Source: Anaerosporobacter faecicola | GTDB taxonomy: Bacteria > Bacillota > Clostridia > Lachnospirales > Lachnospiraceae | Assembly: GCF_012070565.1 (NCBI RefSeq) | Contig: NZ_JAAQRO010000022.1 | Coordinates: forward strand, 342,270 to 406,269 | Length of the DNA: 64,000 bases | Reading direction: 5' to 3' | Shown here: positions 36,568 to 45,255 of the stretch, one piece after another | How positions within the stretch are numbered: position 1 is the first letter of the stretch | Layout of the letters: every line of letters begins with the position of its first letter | Notes under the pieces: model-generated | Told to the model about the DNA's origin: nothing | The model's input: only the letters and a program-made list of their open reading frames with translations | Database searches by the model: none | Program-made: the position numbers and the translations under genes

Positions 36568-37479
36568 TTAACTTTTACGAATAATTTTATCTGCTACCTC
36601 ATTCAAATCTGTATGATCTACTATAAAATCAGCAATCTGATTTATCCCCTGTCCCAAATCTACTAGGTGTATCACTTCTTGGCTTCTCTTGTCTTGATCC
36701 ATTTCATCTTGTTTCTTTTCCCCTTGTTTTCTCTTCGCTTGGTTAAGCGCTTCTTGATCCTCAATTGGAGACAAGTTCGAATGCATATAACAAGTGTGTA
36801 GTCCCATATTTTTGGCACCTTGACAGTCTGCCACTAGATCATTTCCAATCATGATTGCTGTAGTGGGATCAATCTGATAGGTACGAAGCAACTGTTCATA
36901 GAATCGAGGATCTGGTTTTGCATACTTCGTATCGGATGATAGCAAAATCCCATCAAAATAAGATTCAATCCCAAGCATCATTAATTCTCCCCTTGTAAAT
37001 GCTGCTTGTGCGTTGCTGAGTAAATATACCTTTTTCTTCTTATCCTTTAATTGTTTTAATAATTCCTTGGCACCCTTATATAACTTAACATAGCTAGTAG
37101 TTAGCCCACGGAAAAACTGGGCAATATATGTACATTCTTCGTTGGTTACGGATACTCCCTTTGCCCTAAATAGTTCTTGAAAAACTAGGAGAATCTGAAT
37201 CTCTACTTTTACTAATTGTTTCTTTGCTTCATTGCTTGATGAATCTTTAACCTCTTTTAATTTATCTTCTTTTAATTTTTCTTCAAAGTCAACTTTTAAA
37301 GCAAAATCTATGGCATTACGAACTGCCTGTTCATAAGCGGTTCGTAATTCCTCTACACGATAGTTAGCTCCATGGTATGCATAAAGCAAACGCATCTTGC
37401 TCCATACCTCCCAAGACTCCTCATCTGTGTGAATATCAGCAAGCGTCCCGTATAGGTCAAATATATATGTTTGAAACAT
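36568..37479 (-). CDS. HAD-superfamily hydrolase, YjjG-like
   Basis: A 303-residue phosphatase-like protein. Motif I IFDLYGTLADI has Tyr where many have Asp, as in YjjG/dehalogenase-like members. Motif II is YLLSNAQ, motif III lies near KYAKPDPRFYE and motif IV IMIGNDLVADCQGAKNMG. Two insertions are unusual: a Lys/Glu/Asp-rich cap stretch (about 85-115) and a low-complexity segment KRKQGEKKQDEMDQDKR near the C terminus. Substrate unknown, perhaps nucleotides. Confidence 0.85.
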   Translation of the reverse strand: MFQTYIFDLYGTLADIHTDEESWEVWSKMRLLYAYHGANYRVEELRTAYEQAVRNAIDFALKVDFEEKLKEDKLKEVKDSSSNEAKKQLVKVEIQILLVFQELFRAKGVSVTNEECTYIAQFFRGLTTSYVKLYKGAKELLKQLKDKKKKVYLLSNAQAAFTRGELMMLGIESYFDGILLSSDTKYAKPDPRFYEQLLRTYQIDPTTAIMIGNDLVADCQGAKNMGLHTCYMHSNLSPIEDQEALNQAKRKQGEKKQDEMDQDKRSQEVIHLVDLGQGINQIADFIVDHTDLNEVADKIIRKS

Positions 37480-37512
37480 TGTTATCCCTCTTTCTACTCC
37501 TGTATTTATCGA

Positions 37513-38076
37513 CTATAAAACCGAACTTTCCACTGGTAAAGTTACAAAAATCGGTTCATGATGTACATATGGCAAGAATGTGTTCAATAAATCTTTGGTT
37601 TTGAACTTGATGCTTGATGTATTCATACAAGGATGGCACGCAATATATGTTGGTTCAACCACTTCTTCATCAATCAATAGTTGTACGTTATTCTCTGTAT
37701 CATTCATAAGCCCCATTACACTGACCGATCCAGGGGTGATATTCAAAAATTTTTCCATATATTCTGGACTTGCAAAGGATAAACGTGCACTATTGATTTG
37801 TTTTGTTAAATCCTTTGTCTTAAATACTTTTCTTCCCGGCATCATTAACAAATAAAATTTCGTCTTCTGTGCATTACATAAAAAGAGATTCTTACAGATA
37901 CTTGTCCCAGCTCCCAATGCCTTTTCCACTACTTCACAAGCTTCTATGGTATCCGCTTTTTCATGATCCACACGTTCATATGAAATTTGCAATTGGTCTA
38001 ACAAATCGTATACTTTCATCTCTTTCTCCAGTCGTCCATCTGAAGTCTCCGGTCTTCCCACTACTAGTTCGTTCAT
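37513..38076 (-). CDS. ProX-type aminoacyl-tRNA deacylase (YbaK fold)
   Basis: A 187-residue stand-alone editing domain of the YbaK/ProX family, which hydrolyses mischarged tRNA such as Ala-tRNA(Pro). Recognisable parts: YERVDHEKADTIEACE, CKNLFLCNAQKTKFYLLMMPG, the Lys of KVFKTKDLTKQI, and GSVSVMGLMND. GAGGAG is 5 nt before ATG. Its promoter/leader (38092-38169) is nearly the same as that of the MBL-fold gene at 52.6 kb. Confidence 0.9.
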   Translation of the reverse strand: MNELVVGRPETSDGRLEKEMKVYDLLDQLQISYERVDHEKADTIEACEVVEKALGAGTSICKNLFLCNAQKTKFYLLMMPGRKVFKTKDLTKQINSARLSFASPEYMEKFLNITPGSVSVMGLMNDTENNVQLLIDEEVVEPTYIACHPCMNTSSIKFKTKDLLNTFLPYVHHEPIFVTLPVESSVL

Positions 38077-38091
38077 GTCCGCTCCTCGCTC

Positions 38092-38169
38092 TCCTATTTC
38101 TTTCTATGAAATCTTACTGTAGAATCCATTTATATTATACCATATGATTCTACTTTTAAAAATGCTTCC
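38092..38169 (-). repeat. Repeated promoter/leader segment, copy 1
   Basis: This 78-bp stretch upstream of the ProX gene matches 52643-52722 at roughly nine of ten positions, with a short indel near the TATAAT. On the minus strand it contains GGTATAAT, a likely -10, preceded at 17 bp by a weak TTTTTA. The match runs through the leader (TTTCATAGAAAGAAATAGGA). Confidence 0.75.
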
Positions 38170-38313
38170 AAAAAACCGTTATGGATTCTGGTTCATCAAT
38201 ATGGTCTGTTTCACAACCTTACATAAAAATTCACGTGTTGTCTTTAAATTGTCTTGAATCCATGAAAAGAGCAGATTGAAAAATCCCTCTGCATAGAATA
38301 CTGCCATATATAC

Positions 38314-38341
38314 AAAACAGAACCAATACAAATTGGTCCTG
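38314..38341 (-). terminator. Terminator of yyaL
   Basis: On the minus strand CAGGACCAAT and ATTGGTTCTG pair around TTGT and are followed by TTTTGT. It lies 30 nt past the yyaL stop. Confidence 0.85.
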
Positions 38342-38369
38342 TTTATTGTTATCGCTTCTTTTCCTTCCA

Positions 38370-40262
38370 TCATACAAAGAAAAGAATTTTTCTTAACTCC
38401 TCCATCCCATAGATTGGCGGATGGCATCCATTGGAGTCGCAGATATAGGTTGTACTCTCTGCAACAATTTTGGGATACTCGGCTAAATAAGGGGCTACCA
38501 GTTCTAACCCCTCTCTTGTATCCTCCTCTACAAGAAGAATCATAGTGCTTGGAGCGTAGCACTCCTGCAAGATCTGTCTTACTTCTTTATGATCCACCTG
38601 CTCTTTCACAATGCATATGATTTCTTTCCCACCATAGATATTTTCCATAAGTGCACACAAGGAAAAGGTATATGCAGATGGGTACGAGGAAATTTCCTGC
38701 AGAATATATTCCTGTTGTCTTTTGGCAATCTGTATAAACCGATCATTTCGTGTAATCTTTGCCATTCGACAAAGAACAAAGGTTGCTGCCGAATTTCCTG
38801 ACGGTATGGCTCCATCGTAAACTTCCTTCGGTCTGATGATCAGATGTTCTGCATCATGCCCATAGAAATAGAAGCCTCCGTTCTCCTCATCCCAGAATAG
38901 ATGAATCATCTCCTCCGTATCTCGTACTGCCTTGATCAGATAGACGGGATCTGCCGTTGCCTCATATAAAGTAATCTGTGCCATGATCAGGAATGCATAA
39001 TCTTCAAGATTTCCTAGACCAAAGCGTTGTCCTTCTCGGTATCTTACATAGAGGCGTTCCTTCTCTCCTCGTAATTGTTCATTGATCAATGCATAGGCAC
39101 ATTTTGCAGTATGAAGATACTCATCTGTTCCAAATACCTGAAACGCCTTAGCCAACGCCATAATCATCAAGCTGTTCCATGAGGTAAGAATCTTGTCATC
39201 CTTGTGTAGGCTCATACGACTAAGACGATAGCGATACAGTTTCTCTCGTTCTTTTTTCCACAGATGCATCACATCTTTCTCAGAAGGTAGCTCTTTTCCA
39301 ATTCGATTAGGAATACTACGATTTTCAAAATTACCAAGATCCGTTATTCCATAGTATTGGTTAAATCGTCTTCCTTCTTCCTCTCCCAGCACATCAATAA
39401 CTTCCTGTGGAGTAAATACATAGTATTTTCCTTCTTCTCCTTCGCTATCTGCGTCCTGTGCACAATAAAATCCACCTTCGTTACTATTCATTTCCGCCAT
39501 ACAATACTGTAATGTTTCTTTTACCACTTTTTCATAGAGAGGTTTTTTGGTAACTTGATATGCTTCAGTATAGAGTAGAACCAGCAATGCATTGTCATAT
39601 AACATTTTTTCAAAATGAGGTACGAGCCACTTTTCATCTGTAGAATATCGAGAAAAGCCTCCACCGATATGATCATAGATTCCACCTTGATACATTCCCT
39701 CTAATGTCTTCTCTACCATATGCAGCGCTTCATCCTTCTGGTTTTCTACTGCATACCGTAGTAAGAAGATCAGATTATGTGGTGTAGGGAATTTTGGTGC
39801 TTCCCCAAACCCTCCATACCGCTTATCAAATTGCTGCCAAAATGCCGCAAATGCCTGATCAAACAATTGTTCCACCGACTGTTCTTTCTCCTTGTGCTTG
39901 GCTGTAGACAGCTCTTTTTGCAGTAGTCTTGTAATATCTTCGCTGGACTTCGTTAGCCGCTCCCGTTCCTCATGCCACATCTTCACAACACTCTGCAACA
40001 GTTCCATCAGTCCAATGTAATTCCTCGTCCCATGCTTCGGAAGATACGTACCCGCATAAAATGGTTTCTGCTTTGCTGTCATCAAAATTGTAAGTGGCCA
40101 CCCGCCATGTCCTGTTATGGACTGGCAAACCGTCATATAGATGGTATCAATATCCGGTCGTTCCTCTTTATCCACCTTAATTGCAATATAGTGGTCATTG
40201 AGTAACCTCGCAACTTCTTCATCCTCGAACGATTCCTTCTCCATAACATGGCGCCAATGACA
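38370..40262 (-). pseudogene. yyaL: yyaL 3' part, severed by the integrative element
   Basis: The main body of a thioredoxin-domain/six-hairpin protein of the YyaL (DUF255, SSP411-like) family: MEKESFEDEEVARLLNDHYI, VDKEERPDID, GHGGWPLTI, then a long alpha/alpha barrel with SWNSLMIMALAKAF and GNSAAT. The frame continues upstream of the first ATG (40244) through CHWRHV to the junction core. The true 5' end now lies at 51.66-51.84 kb, beyond the inserted element. The family motif CHWCH reads CHWRH here, losing the second Cys. A protein could restart at the ATG at 40244 (624 aa), but without the active-site Cys pair. Confidence 0.85.
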
Positions 40263-40280
40263 TACGTAATTGTTTACCTA
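40241..40280. other. Left attachment junction of the integrative element
   Basis: Reading left to right: chromosomal yyaL (CCATAACATGGCG), the shared core CCAATGACA (40254-40262), then element arm TACGTAATTGTTTACCTA ending at 40280. The same core is found at 51662-51670. The arm is inverted relative to TAGGTAAAGTAATAATACC at the right junction. See the finding on attP reconstruction. Confidence 0.85.
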
Positions 40281-40445
40281 GGAGTAGCCAATGCTTAAAA
40301 AAATCGGTTTATCCTCTGCTTTTGCCTTCGCAAATGCTTCTTCTCCCCATGGAAACCAGTCTACTGGATTATACGCATGTTGAAGTAAGTAAGGACTTTT
40401 CTCATTGATTAAGCGGTTGGCTACTCTATTTTCCTCTAGGTTCAT
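40278..40445 (-). pseudogene. Element-borne yyaL 5' fragment (55 codons)
   Basis: ATG at 40445 has a strong AAGGAGG 7 nt upstream and reads the YyaL N terminus ([18 protein letters not shown], then [11 protein letters not shown]), stopping at a TAG that is the outer end of the attP arm. Its frame matches the yyaL body downstream, with 15 extra bases and the stop between them. It is a diverged second copy of the true 5' end at 51659-51838; the likeness continues about 70 bp upstream of the ATG. It therefore belongs to the element. Confidence 0.8.
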
Positions 40446-40550
40446 AACAATCACCTCCTTAATTCGTTTTCACTTAGTGTTCTCTTAACAAAATGAAAGT
40501 ATTCAAGGATTGATTGTGATAAACCTTTGTATTACTACTTTATCTATCAT

Positions 40551-40626
40551 AAAAAAATTGGAGACTCTATATAACAGAATGCTAAAGAAACGAACAGTCC
40601 TTTATCATAAGTAGCTAATCTCCAAT
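40551..40626 (-). terminator. Terminator at the end of the large recombinase gene
   Basis: ATTGGAGA (40619-40626 on the minus strand, inside the last codons) pairs with TCTCCAAT (40557-40564) and is followed by TTTTTT. The loop of about 54 nt is long. Confidence 0.55.
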
Positions 40627-42020
40627 GTAACTTCATTGTCTATCGTCTTTCCATATTTAATTTGTTTGATGATACTTCGTAAGATTGCATTCAACTGTTC
40701 TTCTGATACACAGCCTTGTAATCTTTCTTTTACTTGTTCTAATGAAAGTAATTCATCTTCCATGTTCTTGGAAAATTCTGTATCTATGTCATATTTTATC
40801 ACATCTTGTCGTTTCTGTAAACTAGTGATTTGATCATTTAGTTCATCGATACGTCTTTTTCCATCGGCTATCGTATATAGACCACTTTCGATCATCTCTA
40901 AGATTCTCTTGTGTTTCTCATTTAAACTTTGTCTTTTCTGTTCAATCATATCAAACTCATACAATAAAGCATTCTTTCGTTCCATCTTGACCTTGTTCTG
41001 TCCAGACTCAATACAAACCTTTAATTCTTCGATATGGTCATCAATCTGCTCATAAATGAATGGCATTAAGGTATCTTGTTTCATTCCATAATTGCCGCAT
41101 TTTTCGCCATATGGGTCACGATACCAACAAGGTTTCACATAGACTGTATTATCTGCTTTCTTCAATCCTAACGTCAATGTATGACCACAGCAATGACATT
41201 TTAATAACTGAGATAACGCAAATACTCGTTTATTGTTCTTTCTTGGTTTCTTACCGACATGATTAAACATGGTCAACACCTTTCGATGCTCTTCTTCTGT
41301 CTTTAATGGCTCATGACGACCTTGATACCATTCATTATTATACTTTACCATGCCTAGATGGAACTCTGACAGCAACAAGCGGTATACCCCTGTATTATTC
41401 CATTGACCTCCATAGGAAGTCGGTACGCCTTGCTTATTGAGTTCAAATGCCATAGAATATGCTGAATATTCTCCTGACAATACCTTATCTACAATGTATC
41501 GATATATCTTCTTGCCATCTTCATCTATCTCAACTTCCTTAGTCATGGAGTTGAAACGATATCCCAATGGTGGCTTTCCATTGACAAAGTTTCCTTGCTT
41601 TGCTCCTTCGATTTTCCCTTGTCTTAGACGTTTCTTAATCAAACGATACTCTTGCCTTGCAAGCAGAAATTCAAAATCTGATGTGATAATATCTGACTCT
41701 TCTTCAAAGTTATATGTTCTGTTTGGTGTCTCAACCTTTACGCCATTTTCTTTGAAAATATTGATGATCTGTGCCTGATTCAAATCATTTCTTGATAATC
41801 GGTCTAATGCAACTACCAGCACTTTGTTGTATTTCTTGATATTGTCCAGTAATTTTGTAAACTCTGGGCGACTGGTAATGCTGTCAGAACTTCCAATTTC
41901 TTCATACACGTCATACGTATAATGATTGCGATGTGCCAGCTCAAGTAACTGCATTCTATGTTTCTCTAAACTTGTCTCTTCATCACCACGTGATTTTCTT
42001 AAATATATTGCAACTTTCAT
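40605..42020 (-). CDS. Large serine recombinase (integrase of the element)
   Basis: A 471-residue site-specific integrase. The catalytic domain opens with YLRKSRGDE (nucleophile Ser10) and contains LVVALDRLSRND; the recombinase domain follows (GKPPLGYRFNSMTKEVEID, WNNTGVYRLLLSEFHLG), then a zinc-ribbon (KCHCCGHTL ... CWYRDPYGEKCG) and a long coiled coil (about 345-420). It lies 340 bp inside the left attachment junction, the usual place for such integrases, and probably made both junctions. ATG follows directly after the stop of the 47-aa gene, so the two are cotranscribed. Confidence 0.95.
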   Translation of the reverse strand: MKVAIYLRKSRGDEETSLEKHRMQLLELAHRNHYTYDVYEEIGSSDSITSRPEFTKLLDNIKKYNKVLVVALDRLSRNDLNQAQIINIFKENGVKVETPNRTYNFEEESDIITSDFEFLLARQEYRLIKKRLRQGKIEGAKQGNFVNGKPPLGYRFNSMTKEVEIDEDGKKIYRYIVDKVLSGEYSAYSMAFELNKQGVPTSYGGQWNNTGVYRLLLSEFHLGMVKYNNEWYQGRHEPLKTEEEHRKVLTMFNHVGKKPRKNNKRVFALSQLLKCHCCGHTLTLGLKKADNTVYVKPCWYRDPYGEKCGNYGMKQDTLMPFIYEQIDDHIEELKVCIESGQNKVKMERKNALLYEFDMIEQKRQSLNEKHKRILEMIESGLYTIADGKRRIDELNDQITSLQKRQDVIKYDIDTEFSKNMEDELLSLEQVKERLQGCVSEEQLNAILRSIIKQIKYGKTIDNEVTLEISYL

Positions 42021-42164
42021 CTATGCAGCTTCCTCTCGTTCGTCATCATTGGTGATTAGTTCATTATAAATATTAAGAACCTGCTTTGTAAAGTCTTCGA
42101 TTGCTTCACGAGATGGTTTATTGGTTACTGTAACTGTGATCTTAAGTTTCTTTTCCTTTTTCAT
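42021..42164 (-). CDS. 47-aa companion protein of the recombinase
   Basis: A short gene with GGGAG 8 nt before its ATG (42164) and TAG directly against the recombinase ATG. The product is Lys-rich at the start (MKKEKKLKITVTVTNKPS) and acidic at the end (NDDEREEAA), with a beta strand and a helix between. It has no recognised family. Its position suggests a regulator or directionality factor of the integrase, which is only inferred. Promoter: TTTACT (42220-42225) and TATAAC (42198-42203), 16 bp apart. Confidence 0.7.
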   Translation of the reverse strand: MKKEKKLKITVTVTNKPSREAIEDFTKQVLNIYNELITNDDEREEAA

Positions 42165-42197
42165 AATATCTACTCCCTAAAAAATGATTATATTTAT

Positions 42198-42225
42198 GTT
42201 ATATAATGCTTTTTTGAGAAGTAAA
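42198..42225 (-). promoter_or_regulatory. Promoter of the recombinase operon
   Basis: On the minus strand TTTACT and TATAAC are 16 bp apart. The box AAGTTTACT and the following A-rich spacer closely match those of the helicase promoter (46775-46802), so both may answer to the same control. Confidence 0.6.
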
Positions 42226-42232
42226 CTTGGGG

Positions 42233-42271
42233 TAAAAAAAAGTGCATCAGAAGTATTTTCCAATGCACTTA
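42233..42271 (-). terminator. Terminator of the DUF5677-like operon
   Basis: On the minus strand AAGTGCAT and ATGCACTT pair around 15 bases and are followed by at least six T. It lies 13 nt past the stop of the 361-aa gene. A very similar sequence occurs at 54489-54520. Confidence 0.88.
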
Positions 42272-42283
42272 GGATAAGAATAT

Positions 42284-43369
42284 TTAACTTAAACCTTTAT
42301 ACAATCTTTTCAGATGTTCCTTTACCAATTTATTGACATCTTCAATTGTTACCTCATACTTCATAAGCTTACTTATATCTATACATTTAAATAATTCTTC
42401 ACAGAAATTAAGCCTGTTCACAATGCTAAAAAACTCACTAAATTCTATACTCTTAATCATATTTTTATCAAATAAATTGTAAAGAAGGTGTGCAACAATA
42501 CATCTAGAAATGATTTCTGAATATTCAGTATGACTTTTGAAATTCTGGCTTAACACTATAAAATAATTAAAAGTAACATTACTTCTTAAATATGGAATTA
42601 AGTTGTATTCGGCACATGTAAGCATAATATCTAATGACTGATTGAGATAACCAAAAATACAGAACCAGAACTTACAAGCTTCTGTATTTGGAATATTATC
42701 AGGTAAAGGAGCATCATTGAATGCTCTTTGAAATCGTTCTTTAAGACCTTCACCCTCAATTTCATATTCATTAAAAACCAAAGATTTCTCAACCCCCGGT
42801 TTTAAATCTGTTATTATTTCTTCAAAACTTGAATAGCTTTGCGTGTATTGTTTAATTGAATCCAATTTATTATTAAATAAGCTTAAAAAAAATTGTTCTG
42901 AGGCTTTTATTAATGTTTGGCTATCCATCTCTGTTAACAATCGTATAGGTAAAATCACAATATATTCCGAATAATCTTTAAGAATCTTTATATTATCTTG
43001 TGCTGTTAATATTATCTGCTCCGTATATAGCGAAAAGCATTTATTATCTATATCCATTAATGCTACTTGTGAATACTTACATAATGGATCATCTATAATA
43101 TGAATATCCCCTAATAAACAGAATGGATATTGTTCTTTATCTTCTACATCAAGAAATGTTGCTCCCGTGAAAACATATGTATTATAGTTATTTGCAACGT
43201 ATCTAAGAAATAACTTAACTATCTCTTTCTTGGTGCTCCAAAAAACATTTATTTCATCAACAATAATTAGAAAATCCTTTGAGTCTAATTGTGTTTGTAC
43301 CCTCTGTAATAGCTGTAAATATTCTAGCTGTATGTCTTTTATTTTCTCTAACATAAGATTATTTTTCAA
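42284..43369 (-). CDS. Unknown 361-aa protein, second gene of cargo operon 1
   Basis: No family recognised. A soluble, hydrophobic-rich helical protein with a Walker-B-like strand near its N terminus (FLIIVDEINVF) but no clear Walker A, then NTYVFTGATFLD, and a helical C-terminal half. The start is taken as TTG 43369, 9 nt after GGAGG, inside the last codons of the upstream gene; an ATG at 43354 is the alternative. The overlap couples it to the DUF5677-like gene. A terminator closes the pair, so this is a self-contained two-gene unit inside a mobile element, the usual setting for defence systems. Confidence 0.7.
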   Translation of the reverse strand: MKNNLMLEKIKDIQLEYLQLLQRVQTQLDSKDFLIIVDEINVFWSTKKEIVKLFLRYVANNYNTYVFTGATFLDVEDKEQYPFCLLGDIHIIDDPLCKYSQVALMDIDNKCFSLYTEQIILTAQDNIKILKDYSEYIVILPIRLLTEMDSQTLIKASEQFFLSLFNNKLDSIKQYTQSYSSFEEIITDLKPGVEKSLVFNEYEIEGEGLKERFQRAFNDAPLPDNIPNTEACKFWFCIFGYLNQSLDIMLTCAEYNLIPYLRSNVTFNYFIVLSQNFKSHTEYSEIISRCIVAHLLYNLFDKNMIKSIEFSEFFSIVNRLNFCEELFKCIDISKLMKYEVTIEDVNKLVKEHLKRLYKGLS

Positions 43370-44810
43370 TTGCAATTTCCTCCGTAATAAGTTGTTTTGG
43401 TATACCATACACCTCATCTAGTAATTGAATTGTTCTATTTAGCATCATTTTACAGTCTGGCCAAACATTCATTAACTTTTGATTATCTTCTATATCAGGT
43501 ACGCAATGGTACTGATGCGCTGGATTTTTACACTTTATTAGTGAACTTTCTCTAATAGCACCCCACAATCCATGTTCATATGATGAATCATAATCATAAT
43601 ATAAACCATACAAATCTTTCTCGCCAACGGTAATTGCTTTTTCTCTAATTCCTTGTTTATCAAAATATGATGTCTCCATATCAATAAATTCTTCCATTTT
43701 ATATTCGTTTACTAAAGCCTCAAGATATTGATAATTCACATGACTATTCGTATTTCTTTCTTCTGATTCCCTAGATCGAGCTACTATCAATTTATACAAC
43801 CCAATGCCATAATACTGATATTGTGTCCAAATATCCTCATGACTTTCTTCATTCTTTAAAAGATACTTCATCATTATATAGTTTTCAACTAGAACTCTAA
43901 CTGCACTTCTACCGGAAATTGAATTAAATAATGTATGCTCTACAACTTCTTTCGCTCTTTTATATGAATATGTCGCTATTCCCAACAACACAAGCATCTT
44001 ATTATCTAATGGGCTTGTTTTTACCAATAAATTTGACAAATACAAATACACTTCATGAACCTGTTCCATATAAATATCTGTTTTTATGTCATCACTACTA
44101 AATTCTAAATAGTATAATTCGCACTCGGTCATTTCACTAATCCTTTCCCAAAAAGCATTTAAATATTCATTATTTACTTTTTCAACGCTCAATATTCCTA
44201 TTTCCATAGACCTTATAAAAGGTCGAATCATACGCATTTCCATATCATCATGTTTCAGGTGAGGATACTTTATTAATAAATCGATTTGTTCTTTAGGCAT
44301 ATGAAGTTTTCCAATTATAAATAAATAATACATAATAATAAATCTAATATCTGTTGAACAGTTACTTTGATGATCCATTGTTTTATCTAAGACAGTTATA
44401 ATAACTTCTTTCCTTTCTTCCACACTTCCTTCAACAAAGGAAGTTGCAAACACAGGATAATTGCTGTATGTAAATATTAATGTTAACGGAGATAATACTT
44501 TTTTAGGTATTATACTTAAGATATCTCTAAACAGAATCTTTTGTTCCTTTTCTGAAAGTTTGAGTATATGTGAGAATCTAGTTAATATCCTCCCATAATC
44601 AACATTCTTCATGCATTGTAGTATTTGATATATTTTCTGTAATCCCTCTTCTCTTCCATAATGGTCAAATATTAAACCAATCCATAAATATTCAGGAAGT
44701 CTGTTATGACACCATGAGTTATCAACTCCTATATCCTTTAAAATTTCGTTCCATGGTGTTGTAAATTTTCCCTTCTTGAACTTATGCTCTGACAATTTAC
44801 TATGTTCCAT
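43359..44810 (-). CDS. DUF5677-like protein, first gene of cargo operon 1
   Basis: A 483-residue soluble helical protein. Residues about 285-440 resemble DUF5677 (helical, HEPN-like in form): GRSAVRVLVENYIMMKYLL, a helical hairpin, and DYDSSYEHGLWGAI. The N-terminal part (TPWNEIL, HNRLPEYLWIGLIFDHYGREEGL) is a second helical module not assigned to a family. No signal or membrane segment. The gene has its own upstream space (44811-45255) and overlaps the next gene. DUF5677 proteins often occur in mobile-element cargo; an antiviral role is inference. Confidence 0.65.
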   Translation of the reverse strand: MEHSKLSEHKFKKGKFTTPWNEILKDIGVDNSWCHNRLPEYLWIGLIFDHYGREEGLQKIYQILQCMKNVDYGRILTRFSHILKLSEKEQKILFRDILSIIPKKVLSPLTLIFTYSNYPVFATSFVEGSVEERKEVIITVLDKTMDHQSNCSTDIRFIIMYYLFIIGKLHMPKEQIDLLIKYPHLKHDDMEMRMIRPFIRSMEIGILSVEKVNNEYLNAFWERISEMTECELYYLEFSSDDIKTDIYMEQVHEVYLYLSNLLVKTSPLDNKMLVLLGIATYSYKRAKEVVEHTLFNSISGRSAVRVLVENYIMMKYLLKNEESHEDIWTQYQYYGIGLYKLIVARSRESEERNTNSHVNYQYLEALVNEYKMEEFIDMETSYFDKQGIREKAITVGEKDLYGLYYDYDSSYEHGLWGAIRESSLIKCKNPAHQYHCVPDIEDNQKLMNVWPDCKMMLNRTIQLLDEVYGIPKQLITEEIAIEK

Positions 44811-45182
44811 ATGTGCCCCCCTTGTCCCATATCCTTACTTAATTATCATATCATTCTTTGTAATACTTTTCCATACCTCGAATACTATATGAAAGGTACA
44901 TTATTTCATCATTTGTAGACTACTCATATATTAATAAGATAAATTATTAATTTTATTTTACTAAATACCACTATACCATCAGAAGCCCCTAGGGACGATT
45001 AAGGACATTTTCTTTTGCTATCTTATAATTTATATATCCTATGATGATAATGTCACATATGATCATTCTGTGGCCTATATAATAAAATGACCAGAGTAAA
45101 CTCGTTCTCTAGCCATTGTTCTAAGTCCTATATTTAAGATAATCTTTAAGCAACCTTGTCCGTCCCTTCTTCTCATATCATA

Positions 45183-45244
45183 TTTGAGTCATTTTTTGTA
45201 GGAATAAGTTAATATATACTTATCTATACAAATAATGACTCAAA
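45183..45244. repeat. 62-nt palindrome next to the helicase gene
   Basis: TTTGAGTCATTTTTTGTA (45183-45200) pairs with its partner at 45227-45244 at 17 of 18 positions; inside, ATAAGT pairs with ACTTAT. It begins 12 nt past the helicase stop. It may be a terminator, or a replication or transfer site served by the helicase. The rest of 44811-45182 is A/T-rich and shows no supported gene. Confidence 0.6.
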
Positions 45245-45255
45245 CTCTGCTATAC

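Noticed and set aside
38179..38562. 127-aa open frame on the minus strand at the end of yyaL
   Set aside because: It overlaps the clear yyaL frame by nearly 200 bp and runs through its terminator; no ribosome site and no protein-like pattern.
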